From positions 1 to 64,000 of the forward strand of contig JAILZT010000028.1 in assembly GCA_023512345.1 (NCBI GenBank): 64,000 bases of DNA, given 5' to 3'. This document shows, piece after piece, positions 45,271-53,476 of the stretch; within the stretch, counting starts at the first letter, position 1, and every line of letters begins with the position of its first letter. Under the pieces are notes generated by a model. It was not told the DNA's origin and ran no database searches. It saw only the letters and a list, made by a program, of their open reading frames with translations. A program made the translations under genes and the position numbers. Source of the DNA: Paenibacillus sp. (GTDB taxonomy: Bacteria; Bacillota; Bacilli; Paenibacillales; Paenibacillaceae).

Positions 45271-46002
45271 ATGCAGATGGGGACGATTTTGGTAGTGGAC
45301 GATGAACAACCTATTGCCGATATATTAAAATTTAATTTGGAAAAAGAAGGCTACGAGGTTATTTGTGCATTTGACGGTAACAGCGCGGTTGAGCTTGCTC
45401 TGTCCAAACGGCCCGACCTAATGCTGCTTGATCTTATGCTGCCGGGTAAGGACGGAATGGATGTATGCCGTGAAGTACGGGCAGCTCATCTGGATATTCC
45501 TATTATTATGCTTACTGCTAAAGATGGAGAAATTGATAAAGTGCTGGGCCTGGAGCTGGGTGCTGACGACTACGTAACGAAGCCGTTCAGTACGCGGGAG
45601 CTGCTTGCCCGGGTAAAAGCCCAAATGCGGCGGCAGCATAAGCCGTCTCCAGCGGAGACTCTCACTGAACCTGCTGACAGCAAACAGGGAACGCATCATT
45701 TCGACTTATTCATAGATACGGATATGTACATGGTTTATAAGGACGGAGAGCCGCTTGATTTAACACATCGGGAGTATGAGCTGCTCTATTATATGATTCG
45801 GCATGCCGGCAAAGTGATGACACGTGAACATTTGCTGCAAGCCGTATGGGGATTTGAATATTTCGGTGATGTGCGGACTGTAGATGTAACCATTCGTCGG
45901 TTGCGGGAGAAAATCGAGGAGAATCCGAGCAAGCCAGAATACATTTTTACGCGGCGTGGACTTGGCTATTTGATGCATAGTCCCAAAAACGGAGGGCTGT
46001 GA
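45271..46002 (+). CDS. walR: Response regulator WalR (YycF)
   Basis: OmpR-family regulator of the essential WalRK system that controls cell-wall turnover. 243 residues: receiver domain with acidic pair D10/D11, phosphoacceptor D54 and KPF near 105, then a winged helix (LTHREYELLYYM ... DVRTVDVTIRRLREKIE ... TRRGLGY). It touches walK through a TGATG junction. Confidence 0.97.
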   Translation: MQMGTILVVDDEQPIADILKFNLEKEGYEVICAFDGNSAVELALSKRPDLMLLDLMLPGKDGMDVCREVRAAHLDIPIIMLTAKDGEIDKVLGLELGADDYVTKPFSTRELLARVKAQMRRQHKPSPAETLTEPADSKQGTHHFDLFIDTDMYMVYKDGEPLDLTHREYELLYYMIRHAGKVMTREHLLQAVWGFEYFGDVRTVDVTIRRLREKIEENPSKPEYIFTRRGLGYLMHSPKNGGL

Positions 46003-47831
46003 TGAAACGGTTGTCCTTCTTTCGGACGATTCAGGCCAAGCTTATTATTATATATGTGCTGCTGATTCTGATTGCCATGCAGTTGATCGGTGTTTATTTT
46101 GTCAGCTCCATGAAGAACTCATTAACAGAAAACTTCACTAAGGATTTGAAGGCTCGGGCCGAAATGCTCTCTATTCTGACTGCGGACAAGTTTAGTAGTG
46201 AGACGGTTACGTCTGATGATGAGAGTTCAGTAGACAGCCTGCGCGGGATGGTCAACAATTTGTATATTAACGGAGCGGAGATTCAAGTACTGGATGCCAG
46301 CGGCAAAATTATTACGACATCCGTTCCCTCACAGAATGACTATGTAGGGCAACGCAATACGCAAACCGTGGTTAGCCGTGCCCTCCAGGGTATCAGTGAT
46401 AACGAGGAATATATTATTGGCGATGATAATGTACGGAAAAAGGTTGTAGCTAAGCCTGTCGTTTCCGGCGGCAAAATTGTAGGTGCTATTTATATTGCAG
46501 CTGATATGAAGGATTTATATGCTACGATGAGCCGTATTAATAGTGTGTTTCTGTCCGGTCTTCTGCTCGCACTAGCACTTACTGCCGTACTAGGCGTTAT
46601 TCTAGCTCATACCATCACACAGCCTATTAAAGAAATGACGCGCCATGCTACAGCTGTTGCTGAAGGTCGGTTCAATCGGAAAATGCCCGTATTCGGCAAT
46701 GATGAAATCGGACAGCTGAGCCAGGCGTTTAATTATATGACCGGAAGATTACGGGAGGCACTCTCGCAAAATGAAGAAGAGAAGGAGAAATTAGCTTCTA
46801 TTCTGACGAATATGAGCGACGGTGTGGTAGCCACAGATGAAAGAGGAATTGTTATTCTAATGAACCGCCGGGCTGCACTTATGTTAGGCGAAGAGGGACC
46901 TTTACCAGAAGGGGCATCTCTTGAGGTATTGCTAGGATTAGATCGCGAACAGGCTGTTGCGCTCTCCGGAGGTAACGCTCAATCCTCGCTGCTGCATCTA
47001 TCTCATCACGATCAAGAGGATCCCAAAATTGTGCGGGTAACTTTCACTCCGATTCACCGGCGCGAAGGTGGCATAGCAGGAACCATTGCCGTGCTCCAGG
47101 ACGTAACCGATCAAGAGAATTTGGAGGAATCCCGTCGTGAGTTTGTAGCCAACGTTTCACATGAACTGCGTACACCGCTCACGACTATTAAGAGCTATGC
47201 AGAAGCGTTGGACGATGGAGCATTGGATGATCCGCAGCTGGCTTCACGATTTGTAGGGGTTATTCGCAATGAAACCGAGCGGATGATTCGTCTGGTCACT
47301 GATCTTTTGCATCTGTCGCGGCTGGATTCCAAAGAAGCAAGACTGCGGATGCAAAATACCGATATTTCCGAGATGCTGGAGGATGTGGCAGATCGCTTTT
47401 CCTTTCAGATTCGGCAGAAGCGTATCGATATTAGTACAAGAGTACGCAGAGGGATATCGAATGCCTGGCTTGATCGGGACCAAATCGATCAGGTGCTTGG
47501 TAATCTCGTCTCTAATGCGCTGAAGTATACGCCGGAAGGCGGCACGATTGAGCTTGAAGCCAGCCGCAATGAGGAAGGGATGCTGGCAATCTCGGTTCGG
47601 GACTCTGGAATAGGTATCCCGAAGAAAGATATCGAACGAATATTTGAACGCTTTTACCGTGTAGATAAGGCACGGTCACGGAATATGGGTGGCACCGGTC
47701 TTGGACTGTCCATTGCCCGGGAAATTGTGAAGGCACATGGGGGCTCTATTTCTCTGCAATCTGAACTGGACCAAGGCTCTAAGGTAACCTTTACGCTGCC
47801 TCTGGACGAGCAAAGGAGGGGGCAAGCGTGA
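46002..47831 (+). CDS. walK: Sensor histidine kinase WalK (YycG)
   Basis: Membrane sensor kinase of 609 residues. Segments at about 12-32 and 182-203 flank an extracytoplasmic sensor (Cache-like) domain; HAMP, PAS (near 260-370), HisKA with phosphorylated His in SHELRTPLTTIKSY (His387) and an HATPase (NLVSNALKYTPEGG, DSGIGIPKKD, GTGLGLSI) follow. ATG at 46002 is used, after GGAGGG; a GTG one codon earlier is possible. Confidence 0.97.
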   Translation: MKRLSFFRTIQAKLIIIYVLLILIAMQLIGVYFVSSMKNSLTENFTKDLKARAEMLSILTADKFSSETVTSDDESSVDSLRGMVNNLYINGAEIQVLDASGKIITTSVPSQNDYVGQRNTQTVVSRALQGISDNEEYIIGDDNVRKKVVAKPVVSGGKIVGAIYIAADMKDLYATMSRINSVFLSGLLLALALTAVLGVILAHTITQPIKEMTRHATAVAEGRFNRKMPVFGNDEIGQLSQAFNYMTGRLREALSQNEEEKEKLASILTNMSDGVVATDERGIVILMNRRAALMLGEEGPLPEGASLEVLLGLDREQAVALSGGNAQSSLLHLSHHDQEDPKIVRVTFTPIHRREGGIAGTIAVLQDVTDQENLEESRREFVANVSHELRTPLTTIKSYAEALDDGALDDPQLASRFVGVIRNETERMIRLVTDLLHLSRLDSKEARLRMQNTDISEMLEDVADRFSFQIRQKRIDISTRVRRGISNAWLDRDQIDQVLGNLVSNALKYTPEGGTIELEASRNEEGMLAISVRDSGIGIPKKDIERIFERFYRVDKARSRNMGGTGLGLSIAREIVKAHGGSISLQSELDQGSKVTFTLPLDEQRRGQA

Positions 47832-49153
47832 AGGAAAGAATAAAGTCATGGATACTTGCCTTGCTTGTGTTAAGCAGTCTTGTTGAGAGCTATTATTTGA
47901 TTTATCGCCTGCCAGGCAGTGATACGGCAGTTCTTTCAAAGAACCTCTACGTGAAAACAGATAATATGGGACCGGAAGAAAAGGTTGAGAATTTGCTGTA
48001 CCCTGACAAAATGATTATTCATTTGGGAGAAAACAAACACACCTTATTTTATCCGAGCTCAACTTTCTATAATTTGATTCTGAACCGGCTGGAGGGGCGT
48101 GGGTTTGAAAGCTTTCAGCGGCGCTCCGTGCAAGACTTTGATTGGGTCAAGCTTCGCAGTGAGAACCCCGGCATTGAGCTGAGCTACGGAGCTGGCATTC
48201 CGGTCTCTCTGTTACAAAGGGTAATGCAGTTGTCACCCGATTCCCTGTTTGCTGGGGAAAGTATAGACCGCATTTGGATCTACAACCTCAAGAATGACTC
48301 TAAGGCACATGCCATTTTTTTCAGTACAAGAGGGGACATCGTGTATGAAGCAGCAAAAGCTGATCTTACCATTCAGGATGTACAGCAACATGTGGACTTC
48401 GGAAAGAGTTGGACTCCCTATACTACGGTTAACGGAGATTATTATGTACCAGAAAGTAATGTATCCATAGTCGAGGCAGAGATCCCGTCGGATATGTATA
48501 CGATCGAGCAAATGCAGAGAAGCCTTTTCTTTGATGCAGGCAGCACCAGATATATTCGTGAAAAGGATGGCTCGGAAATCTATACGGACAGCAAGAGAAG
48601 CCTTCAAGTGGACCAAGGACAAAATTGGATGAGTTACAGCGATCCCACAGCTCTGCCTGTTGGTGAGAGTACACCGGCCAAAGACGTGCTTGAAGCCGTA
48701 GATTTTGTGAATCAGCATGGCGGTTGGAACGGTAGTTATAGACTTGCGGCAGCGGAAGAAGCATCCAAGGAACAATTGGGTTCAGCGGAAGAGGGAATGC
48801 AGGAAAGGCTCGTTTCCTTTCAGCAATATTATGGTTCATACCCTTACGGCTCCTTTCCAATCATGGACAAGCCGCAGCTTCAATATGGTGTTATAACTTT
48901 AGATCTACAACAGGGTACAGTTTCATCCTTTGAACGTTCTCTGATGTATGTGGATGAATCCAAGGCCGTAAAAAAAGTCGTTGAGCTGTCGGGCGGAGTT
49001 CTGCTGAAGAACCAGCTGGCCCAAATCGGCAAGGCTTCCTCCGTGAAGGATTTGACGCCTGCTTATGTTCCAGTAATTAAGGGGGACATGCTGCAGCTGC
49101 ATCCGGTATGGAAGGTAACGCTTAATGACGGAACTACGCTTACGCTGAATTAG
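47828..49153 (+). CDS. yycH: WalRK regulator YycH
   Basis: A 441-residue protein with one N-terminal membrane segment (about 7-25) and a large external domain. In Bacillus YycH and YycI bind WalK in the membrane and restrain it. Assignment rests on the YycH-like start (IKSWILALLVLSSLVESYYLIY) and the conserved order. Four-base overlap with walK. Confidence 0.9.
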   Translation: MKERIKSWILALLVLSSLVESYYLIYRLPGSDTAVLSKNLYVKTDNMGPEEKVENLLYPDKMIIHLGENKHTLFYPSSTFYNLILNRLEGRGFESFQRRSVQDFDWVKLRSENPGIELSYGAGIPVSLLQRVMQLSPDSLFAGESIDRIWIYNLKNDSKAHAIFFSTRGDIVYEAAKADLTIQDVQQHVDFGKSWTPYTTVNGDYYVPESNVSIVEAEIPSDMYTIEQMQRSLFFDAGSTRYIREKDGSEIYTDSKRSLQVDQGQNWMSYSDPTALPVGESTPAKDVLEAVDFVNQHGGWNGSYRLAAAEEASKEQLGSAEEGMQERLVSFQQYYGSYPYGSFPIMDKPQLQYGVITLDLQQGTVSSFERSLMYVDESKAVKKVVELSGGVLLKNQLAQIGKASSVKDLTPAYVPVIKGDMLQLHPVWKVTLNDGTTLTLN

Positions 49154-49180
49154 AATAATCCGGATGAGGGGGATGGGTAT

Positions 49181-49921
49181 ATGGATTGGGGAAGAGCTAA
49201 AAATGTACTGATCTATGCGTTTTTGCTGCTGAATCTACTGCTGTGTTATCAGCTTTGGGTTGACCTGCGAGATAAGGTTAGCGCCAATCTTGACTTCACT
49301 TCCCTCTCTGAGGAAACCCAGCAAATTATGGAGCAAAAGGGAATTCGCATATTAAGTCCCATCCCGGCAGCCACCCCGCAGCTTCCTAATATTACTTATC
49401 GTTATTCCGGAGAGGAGCAGGAACAGACTCCTGTGGAACTAGAGCAGCCGATAGACAGCAAACTGATCTATTCCTCCTTCTCTGAGTTAAGTAACTTGCT
49501 GGAAAGCCAGATTCCCGATATCGCGAACTATGAGCTTGATTCACAAGAAAACGAGGTAGGGAAATTTGTTCTTCATCCGCTGGTCCAAAAGGAGTGGCCG
49601 CTGTTCAGGGTGAGACTGGAGCTGATGTACAGCAATCAGAAGATCGTTGCTTACCGGCGGCCGGAAATTGAGATTGGGTCCAGCAGCAGCCAAGAGATTC
49701 AAAAGGTGCTTCCCGCCTCTCAGGCGCTTAGCAGTCTGATAGAGAAGTATTTTGCTCCGGACACGGTAGTAACGGATATTCAGCTTGGCTATTATGGTGA
49801 ATTGTTCAACTCCGAGAGCCAAGTGGCAGCCCCTATGTGGCGCTTCGTGCTGGAGAATGGGAAATCATATTATGTGCATGGCATCAGTGCGGACATCATC
49901 AGTCCGAAGACAACAGAGTAA
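49181..49921 (+). CDS. yycI: WalRK regulator YycI
   Basis: A 246-residue single-pass membrane protein (MDWGRAKNVLIYAFLLLNLLLCYQLW) with a C-terminal external domain, the YycI pattern. It lies between yycH and walJ and has GAGGGGGAT upstream. Confidence 0.88.
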   Translation: MDWGRAKNVLIYAFLLLNLLLCYQLWVDLRDKVSANLDFTSLSEETQQIMEQKGIRILSPIPAATPQLPNITYRYSGEEQEQTPVELEQPIDSKLIYSSFSELSNLLESQIPDIANYELDSQENEVGKFVLHPLVQKEWPLFRVRLELMYSNQKIVAYRRPEIEIGSSSSQEIQKVLPASQALSSLIEKYFAPDTVVTDIQLGYYGELFNSESQVAAPMWRFVLENGKSYYVHGISADIISPKTTE

Positions 49922-49937
49922 AAAGGAGCAGGGGATT

Positions 49938-50744
49938 ATGGGGATTTCATTTACAGTGCTGTCCAGCGGATCTACGGGTAATGTTACTGTAGTACGCAAT
50001 GGTGAGACGACACTTATGATAGATGCAGGGCTTAGCGCGAAAAGAATAGACGAGCTGCTGGGTATGCGTGAGGTGTCGGGCGAGGAAATCGACGGCATTT
50101 TGGTAACACATGAGCATTCCGATCATATTAAAGGGCTGGGTGCTATGGCACGCAAATACAGCCTTCCGATCTACGCCAACACCAATACCTGGAAGGCTAT
50201 TGAAAAAGGGGTCGGAAAAATAGAAGAGCACAACAAAATTATTATGGAAACGGGTCAGCATAGAGACTTTGGCAGTCTGCGTGTAGAATCGTTTGCGATT
50301 TCTCATGATGCTGCAGAGCCCGTGGGATATAACTTTTATGATGGCAAGGAGAAGCTGTGCGTGGCTACGGACCTGGGTTATGTCAGCGAGAAGGTGAAGG
50401 TTGCAATATCGGATGCGGATGTATTGGTATTGGAAGCTAACCATGACATAGAACTGTTGCGGATGGGGCGTTATCCGTGGAATACCAAGCGGCGTATTCT
50501 TGGAGATATGGGCCATCTATCTAATGATGCGGCCGGAGCAGCGCTTAGTGAGATTCTCACTGGACGAACCAAACGGACCTACTTAGCTCATTTAAGCCGA
50601 GATCATAATATGATGGATTTAGCTAAAATATCGGTGCGTGGTGCCATGGAGGATTTGGGCTGCTTTTTCAAAGACAGCGAGTTCAAATTATGTGAAACCT
50701 ACTATGATCGTCCTACGCCATGGGATAAGGTGAGCCAGTCATAA
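49938..50744 (+). CDS. walJ: MBL-fold exonuclease WalJ (YycJ)
   Basis: A 268-residue metallo-beta-lactamase protein; YycJ relatives act as DNA 5'-exonucleases. The metal motif THEHSDHI is near 53-60 and further ligands in GDMGHLSNDAAG and AHLSRDHN. The open frame reaches back to 49785 inside yycI, but AAAAGGAG serves the ATG at 49938. The last 32 bases overlap a small minus-strand gene. Confidence 0.92.
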   Translation: MGISFTVLSSGSTGNVTVVRNGETTLMIDAGLSAKRIDELLGMREVSGEEIDGILVTHEHSDHIKGLGAMARKYSLPIYANTNTWKAIEKGVGKIEEHNKIIMETGQHRDFGSLRVESFAISHDAAEPVGYNFYDGKEKLCVATDLGYVSEKVKVAISDADVLVLEANHDIELLRMGRYPWNTKRRILGDMGHLSNDAAGAALSEILTGRTKRTYLAHLSRDHNMMDLAKISVRGAMEDLGCFFKDSEFKLCETYYDRPTPWDKVSQS

Positions 50745-50919
50745 GGCTGTCTAGCTGACTAGTTTTGCTCTCCAGCTCTTGGCGGGAGATTAGTTGTTTC
50801 TCGATCAGCAGTTCAATTAATGCACTCATCGATAGCATCATGTGGTAGTGCTCGTCTTTTAAATCACCCAGCTTGCCAATAAATTGGACTAGATCCATGC
50901 TTGTTGAAAAAGAATCCAT
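50713..50919 (-). CDS. Small conserved-looking hypothetical protein
   Basis: A 68-residue acidic helical protein (FSTSMDLVQFIGKLGDLKDEHY ... ALIELLIEKQLISRQELES). An excellent AAAGGAGGA ribosome site precedes the ATG by about 8 bases, which supports it as a real gene although it is convergent with and overlaps walJ by 32 bases. No function is known. Confidence 0.65.
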   Translation of the reverse strand: MDSFSTSMDLVQFIGKLGDLKDEHYHMMLSMSALIELLIEKQLISRQELESKTSQLDSLMTGSPYPMA

Positions 50920-51012
50920 AGGGCATCCTCCTTTGAATTATATTACTCGTAAAAGTTACCACAATTATGCAGAAATTTTACAATGTAAAATCGACGTCCC
51001 GGCTGCGGCCTG

Positions 51013-51021
51013 TGATACAAT
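51013..51021 (+). promoter_or_regulatory. Probable htrA promoter
   Basis: TGATACAAT is an extended -10; TCGACG lies 19 bases upstream. About 185 bases of AT-rich leader follow before htrA. Confidence 0.45.
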
Positions 51022-51205
51022 CATATAGAGCATTGATATTTACCTATCTACTATTGTAGTCTTATCAGCCATTAAATATTCCATATATTATAAGAATATG
51101 AGAGTTCAAGACCTAAATTAACAGATTTTAAAAATGATGAAATAAAGAGAAACCTTTTAGTGCTCATTGGAGTCTAAAAGAGTGATAGAGGGGAGAGGAT
51201 TTACG

Positions 51206-52447
51206 ATGGGACTGTTCGATGATGATTTCTATTCAACTAAGGTATCACGGCGCAGAGAGCTTAAGTCATTGAAACCATCTTCAACCCGAAGCTGGCCGGT
51301 GAGGAAACCGCGCATCAGCCTGTCTACTCTACAAATTTCGGCCATTAGCTCTCTGATCAGCGCAGTAGTTGCAGTGCTTCTTTTCAGTTTAGTTTCAGGG
51401 CAGTTAGGACATAAGTCTGCAGCAATGCCTACAATGATACAGAATGTAACCCCGAGCAGCGGCGATCCGTATGACCGCATAATTCAGGCAGCTGCAATGG
51501 TCCGCCCAGCAGTAGTCAGCATTATTAATCATAAAGAGGATAATGAGGAGCTTAATATTCTCAATGAGTCAGCACTCGGGTCGGGTGTTATATATAAGAA
51601 AACAGATACAAAAGCATTCATTATTACGAATAATCATGTTATTGATGGAGCAGACAAGCTCGAAGTGGTCACGGTTGACGGCGAGACTCGTCCAGCCACT
51701 CTTGTCGGAGCAGATCTTGTAAGTGATATTGCGGTGCTGTCCATTGATGCCAAAGGAATAAACACCGTTGCACAACTAGGTGACTCTTCCAAGTTGCGTC
51801 TCGGTGAGACGGTCATAGCGATTGGTAATCCACTAGGTCTTGGAGATACCCTGACTTCTGGTATTGTCAGCTATACGGAACGGAAGGTTCCAGTATCACT
51901 GAATCAAGATGGTGTGTATGACTGGGAGCAGGAAGTCATTCAGACAGATGCTGCGATCAATGAAGGAAACAGCGGCGGCGCACTGGTTGATTTGAACGGT
52001 CGGGTTATTGGTATCAATACAATGAAAATTTCGGATACGGGTGTGGAAGGGCTTGGATTTGCAATTCCAGCCAATCATGTGCTAAAAACAGCTAATGAAC
52101 TTGCAGAGAAAGGCCATATTGCACGTTCTTACCTGGGTGTCTATTCCGTTGACTTGAATAATCCTTATGTACCGCTTGCTGAGGATCAATTGAAGAAATT
52201 GAACCTCCCAGGAAATGTTAAGGATGGTGCAGTTGTTCTGGATGCAGTGGGACCGGCTAAAGACGCGGGACTGAAATTCAACGATGTGATCACAAAGTTC
52301 AATAGTGAACCGATAACTTCAACGCTATCCTTGCGTAAGTATTTGTATGATCATACGGAGATTGGCGGTCAGCTAAAGATCACCTTTTATCGTGACGGAG
52401 TGCTGAAAGAGGTCTCTGTAACCCTGCAAGAAAAACCGCAGGAATAA
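51206..52447 (+). CDS. htrA: HtrA-like trypsin-family serine protease with PDZ domain
   Basis: A 413-residue membrane-anchored quality-control protease (YycK/HtrC position). Segment about 42-63 is the anchor; the protease domain has the triad in NNHVIDG (His), SDIAVL (Asp) and GNSGGAL (Ser); a PDZ domain spans about 315-405. The frame opens at 51167; GGGAGAGG serves the ATG at 51206. It lies downstream of walJ as in Bacillus. Confidence 0.92.
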   Translation: MGLFDDDFYSTKVSRRRELKSLKPSSTRSWPVRKPRISLSTLQISAISSLISAVVAVLLFSLVSGQLGHKSAAMPTMIQNVTPSSGDPYDRIIQAAAMVRPAVVSIINHKEDNEELNILNESALGSGVIYKKTDTKAFIITNNHVIDGADKLEVVTVDGETRPATLVGADLVSDIAVLSIDAKGINTVAQLGDSSKLRLGETVIAIGNPLGLGDTLTSGIVSYTERKVPVSLNQDGVYDWEQEVIQTDAAINEGNSGGALVDLNGRVIGINTMKISDTGVEGLGFAIPANHVLKTANELAEKGHIARSYLGVYSVDLNNPYVPLAEDQLKKLNLPGNVKDGAVVLDAVGPAKDAGLKFNDVITKFNSEPITSTLSLRKYLYDHTEIGGQLKITFYRDGVLKEVSVTLQEKPQE

Positions 52448-52562
52448 AAATAATTAGAGCAGCATATACTGTTATAGCCGACATGATTAACTGGGCTGAT
52501 AACCCTTACATTGGGAAGTCAGCCTTATATGGGGAAAAACGGAGAAATTCGGATACAGCGTC

Positions 52563-52591
52563 TTGCCTTTGGTTCTTAGGTGTGGTAATAT
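52563..52591 (+). promoter_or_regulatory. Cold-shock gene promoter
   Basis: TTGCCT (52563-52568), 17 bases, TAATAT (52586-52591), with a TG one base upstream of the -10. It leaves a leader of about 135 bases with an 11-bp hairpin ATTGAAAAGGG/CCCTTTTCAAT (52626-52665), typical of cold-shock mRNAs. Confidence 0.75.
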
Positions 52592-52732
52592 GAAAATACT
52601 CATACAGCTGATGAATAATTTTCTTATTGAAAAGGGCTGTTATTTCAAATAAAACCCTTTTCAATGTGTTAATTTTTTCTTTGTTTGAAGATAAAAAGAA
52701 CATATTAATTTAAATTTGTGGAGGTAACACAC

Positions 52733-52933
52733 ATGCAAACAGGTACAGTTAAATGGTTCAACGCAGAAAAAGGATTCGGATTCATCGAAGTTGAAGGCGG
52801 AAGCGACGTATTCGTTCACTTCAGCGCAATTACTGGCGACGGCTTCAAAACTTTGGACGAAGGCCAACGCGTTGAATTCAACGTTGTTCAAGGCAACCGT
52901 GGACCACAAGCCGAAAACGTTGTAAAACTGTAA
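52733..52933 (+). CDS. csp: Cold-shock protein (CspA/B/D family)
   Basis: A 66-residue RNA chaperone with KWFNAEKGFGFIEVEGG (RNP1) and VFVHFSAI (RNP2). An in-frame GTG at 52718 overlaps GTGGAGGTAA, the ribosome site for the ATG at 52733. Strongly biased codon use (GAA, GTT, GGC) suggests high expression. Confidence 0.95.
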   Translation: MQTGTVKWFNAEKGFGFIEVEGGSDVFVHFSAITGDGFKTLDEGQRVEFNVVQGNRGPQAENVVKL

Positions 52934-52942
52934 TATAGAAGG

Positions 52943-52982
52943 CACCGTCCCCGCTTGTGAAAGTTGGGACGGTCTTTTTTTA
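52943..52982 (+). terminator. csp terminator
   Basis: ACCGTCCC (52944-52951) pairs with GGGACGGT (52966-52973), then T7. Confidence 0.92.
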
Positions 52983-53023
52983 TTTTAATCAACCGTGTAA
53001 CATAAAGGAAGGGAGGAACGGCA

Positions 53024-53254
53024 ATGAACTACCGGAAGAAACCTTTGGAGGAAATACCGGAAGAAAATACCGCAATATGGGCTTGTACCAGTGAGGGCTG
53101 TAACGGATGGATGAGAGATAATTTCGCATTTGAGCATGCGCCTTCTTGCCGTCTCTGTGACTCCCCAATGGAACGCAGCATGAAGATGCTTCCAATATTG
53201 CTTAATTCGAATGGCGATCTGAAATCGCTCAAGAAGGGTATTTCCATTACCTAA
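53024..53254 (+). CDS. YdjO-like cold-inducible zinc-ribbon protein
   Basis: A 76-residue protein with two Cys pairs (CTSEGCNGWMRDNF and CRLCDSPM) that likely bind zinc. It matches B. subtilis YdjO, a cold-inducible protein. Its place next to a cold-shock gene supports a shared cold response. GGGAGGAACG precedes the ATG. Confidence 0.8.
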   Translation: MNYRKKPLEEIPEENTAIWACTSEGCNGWMRDNFAFEHAPSCRLCDSPMERSMKMLPILLNSNGDLKSLKKGISIT

Positions 53255-53301
53255 CCAACGCCTTTATGGGTCAGATTTTCATAGATTGTTGTAACACTCC
53301 G

Positions 53302-53328
53302 AGACGGTAAAACCGTCTTATTTTTTTT
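53302..53328 (+). terminator. YdjO-like gene terminator
   Basis: AGACGGT pairs with ACCGTCT (53312-53318), then T8. Confidence 0.88.
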
Positions 53329-53344
53329 GCTTTTTACTGATAAT

Positions 53345-53413
53345 TTGTGATATTTGTCACAAAATTATTATTTTTCACCCCTAAACAGGGTGTATAATGT
53401 GATTAATATCACA
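53345..53413 (+). promoter_or_regulatory. cydABDC control region: two Rex/Fnr-type palindromes and a promoter
   Basis: TTGTGATATTTGTCACAA (53345-53362) matches the Rex form TTGTGA-N6-TCACAA. TGTGATTAATATCACA (53398-53413) matches TGTGA-N6-TCACA. The -10 TATAAT (53393-53398) abuts the second palindrome, which therefore covers the transcription start. The -35 is poor. Rex (NADH-sensing) repression is known for Bacillus cydABCD; Fnr/Crp-type binding is the alternative. Confidence 0.7.
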
Positions 53414-53476
53414 CTTTAGTCGTTACATTTTTGACAAAATATAATTAATGAATTGGGGAAAAGGAAGGGGAGAAAT

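Noticed and set aside
47150..47165. CGTTTCACATGAACTG in walK as a parS/Noc site
   Set aside because: Several mismatches; explained by the coding sequence of the conserved histidine motif.
49785..49937. Longer walJ start inside yycI
   Set aside because: It overlaps yycI by over 130 bases and has no ribosome site; the ATG at 49938 fits the family.
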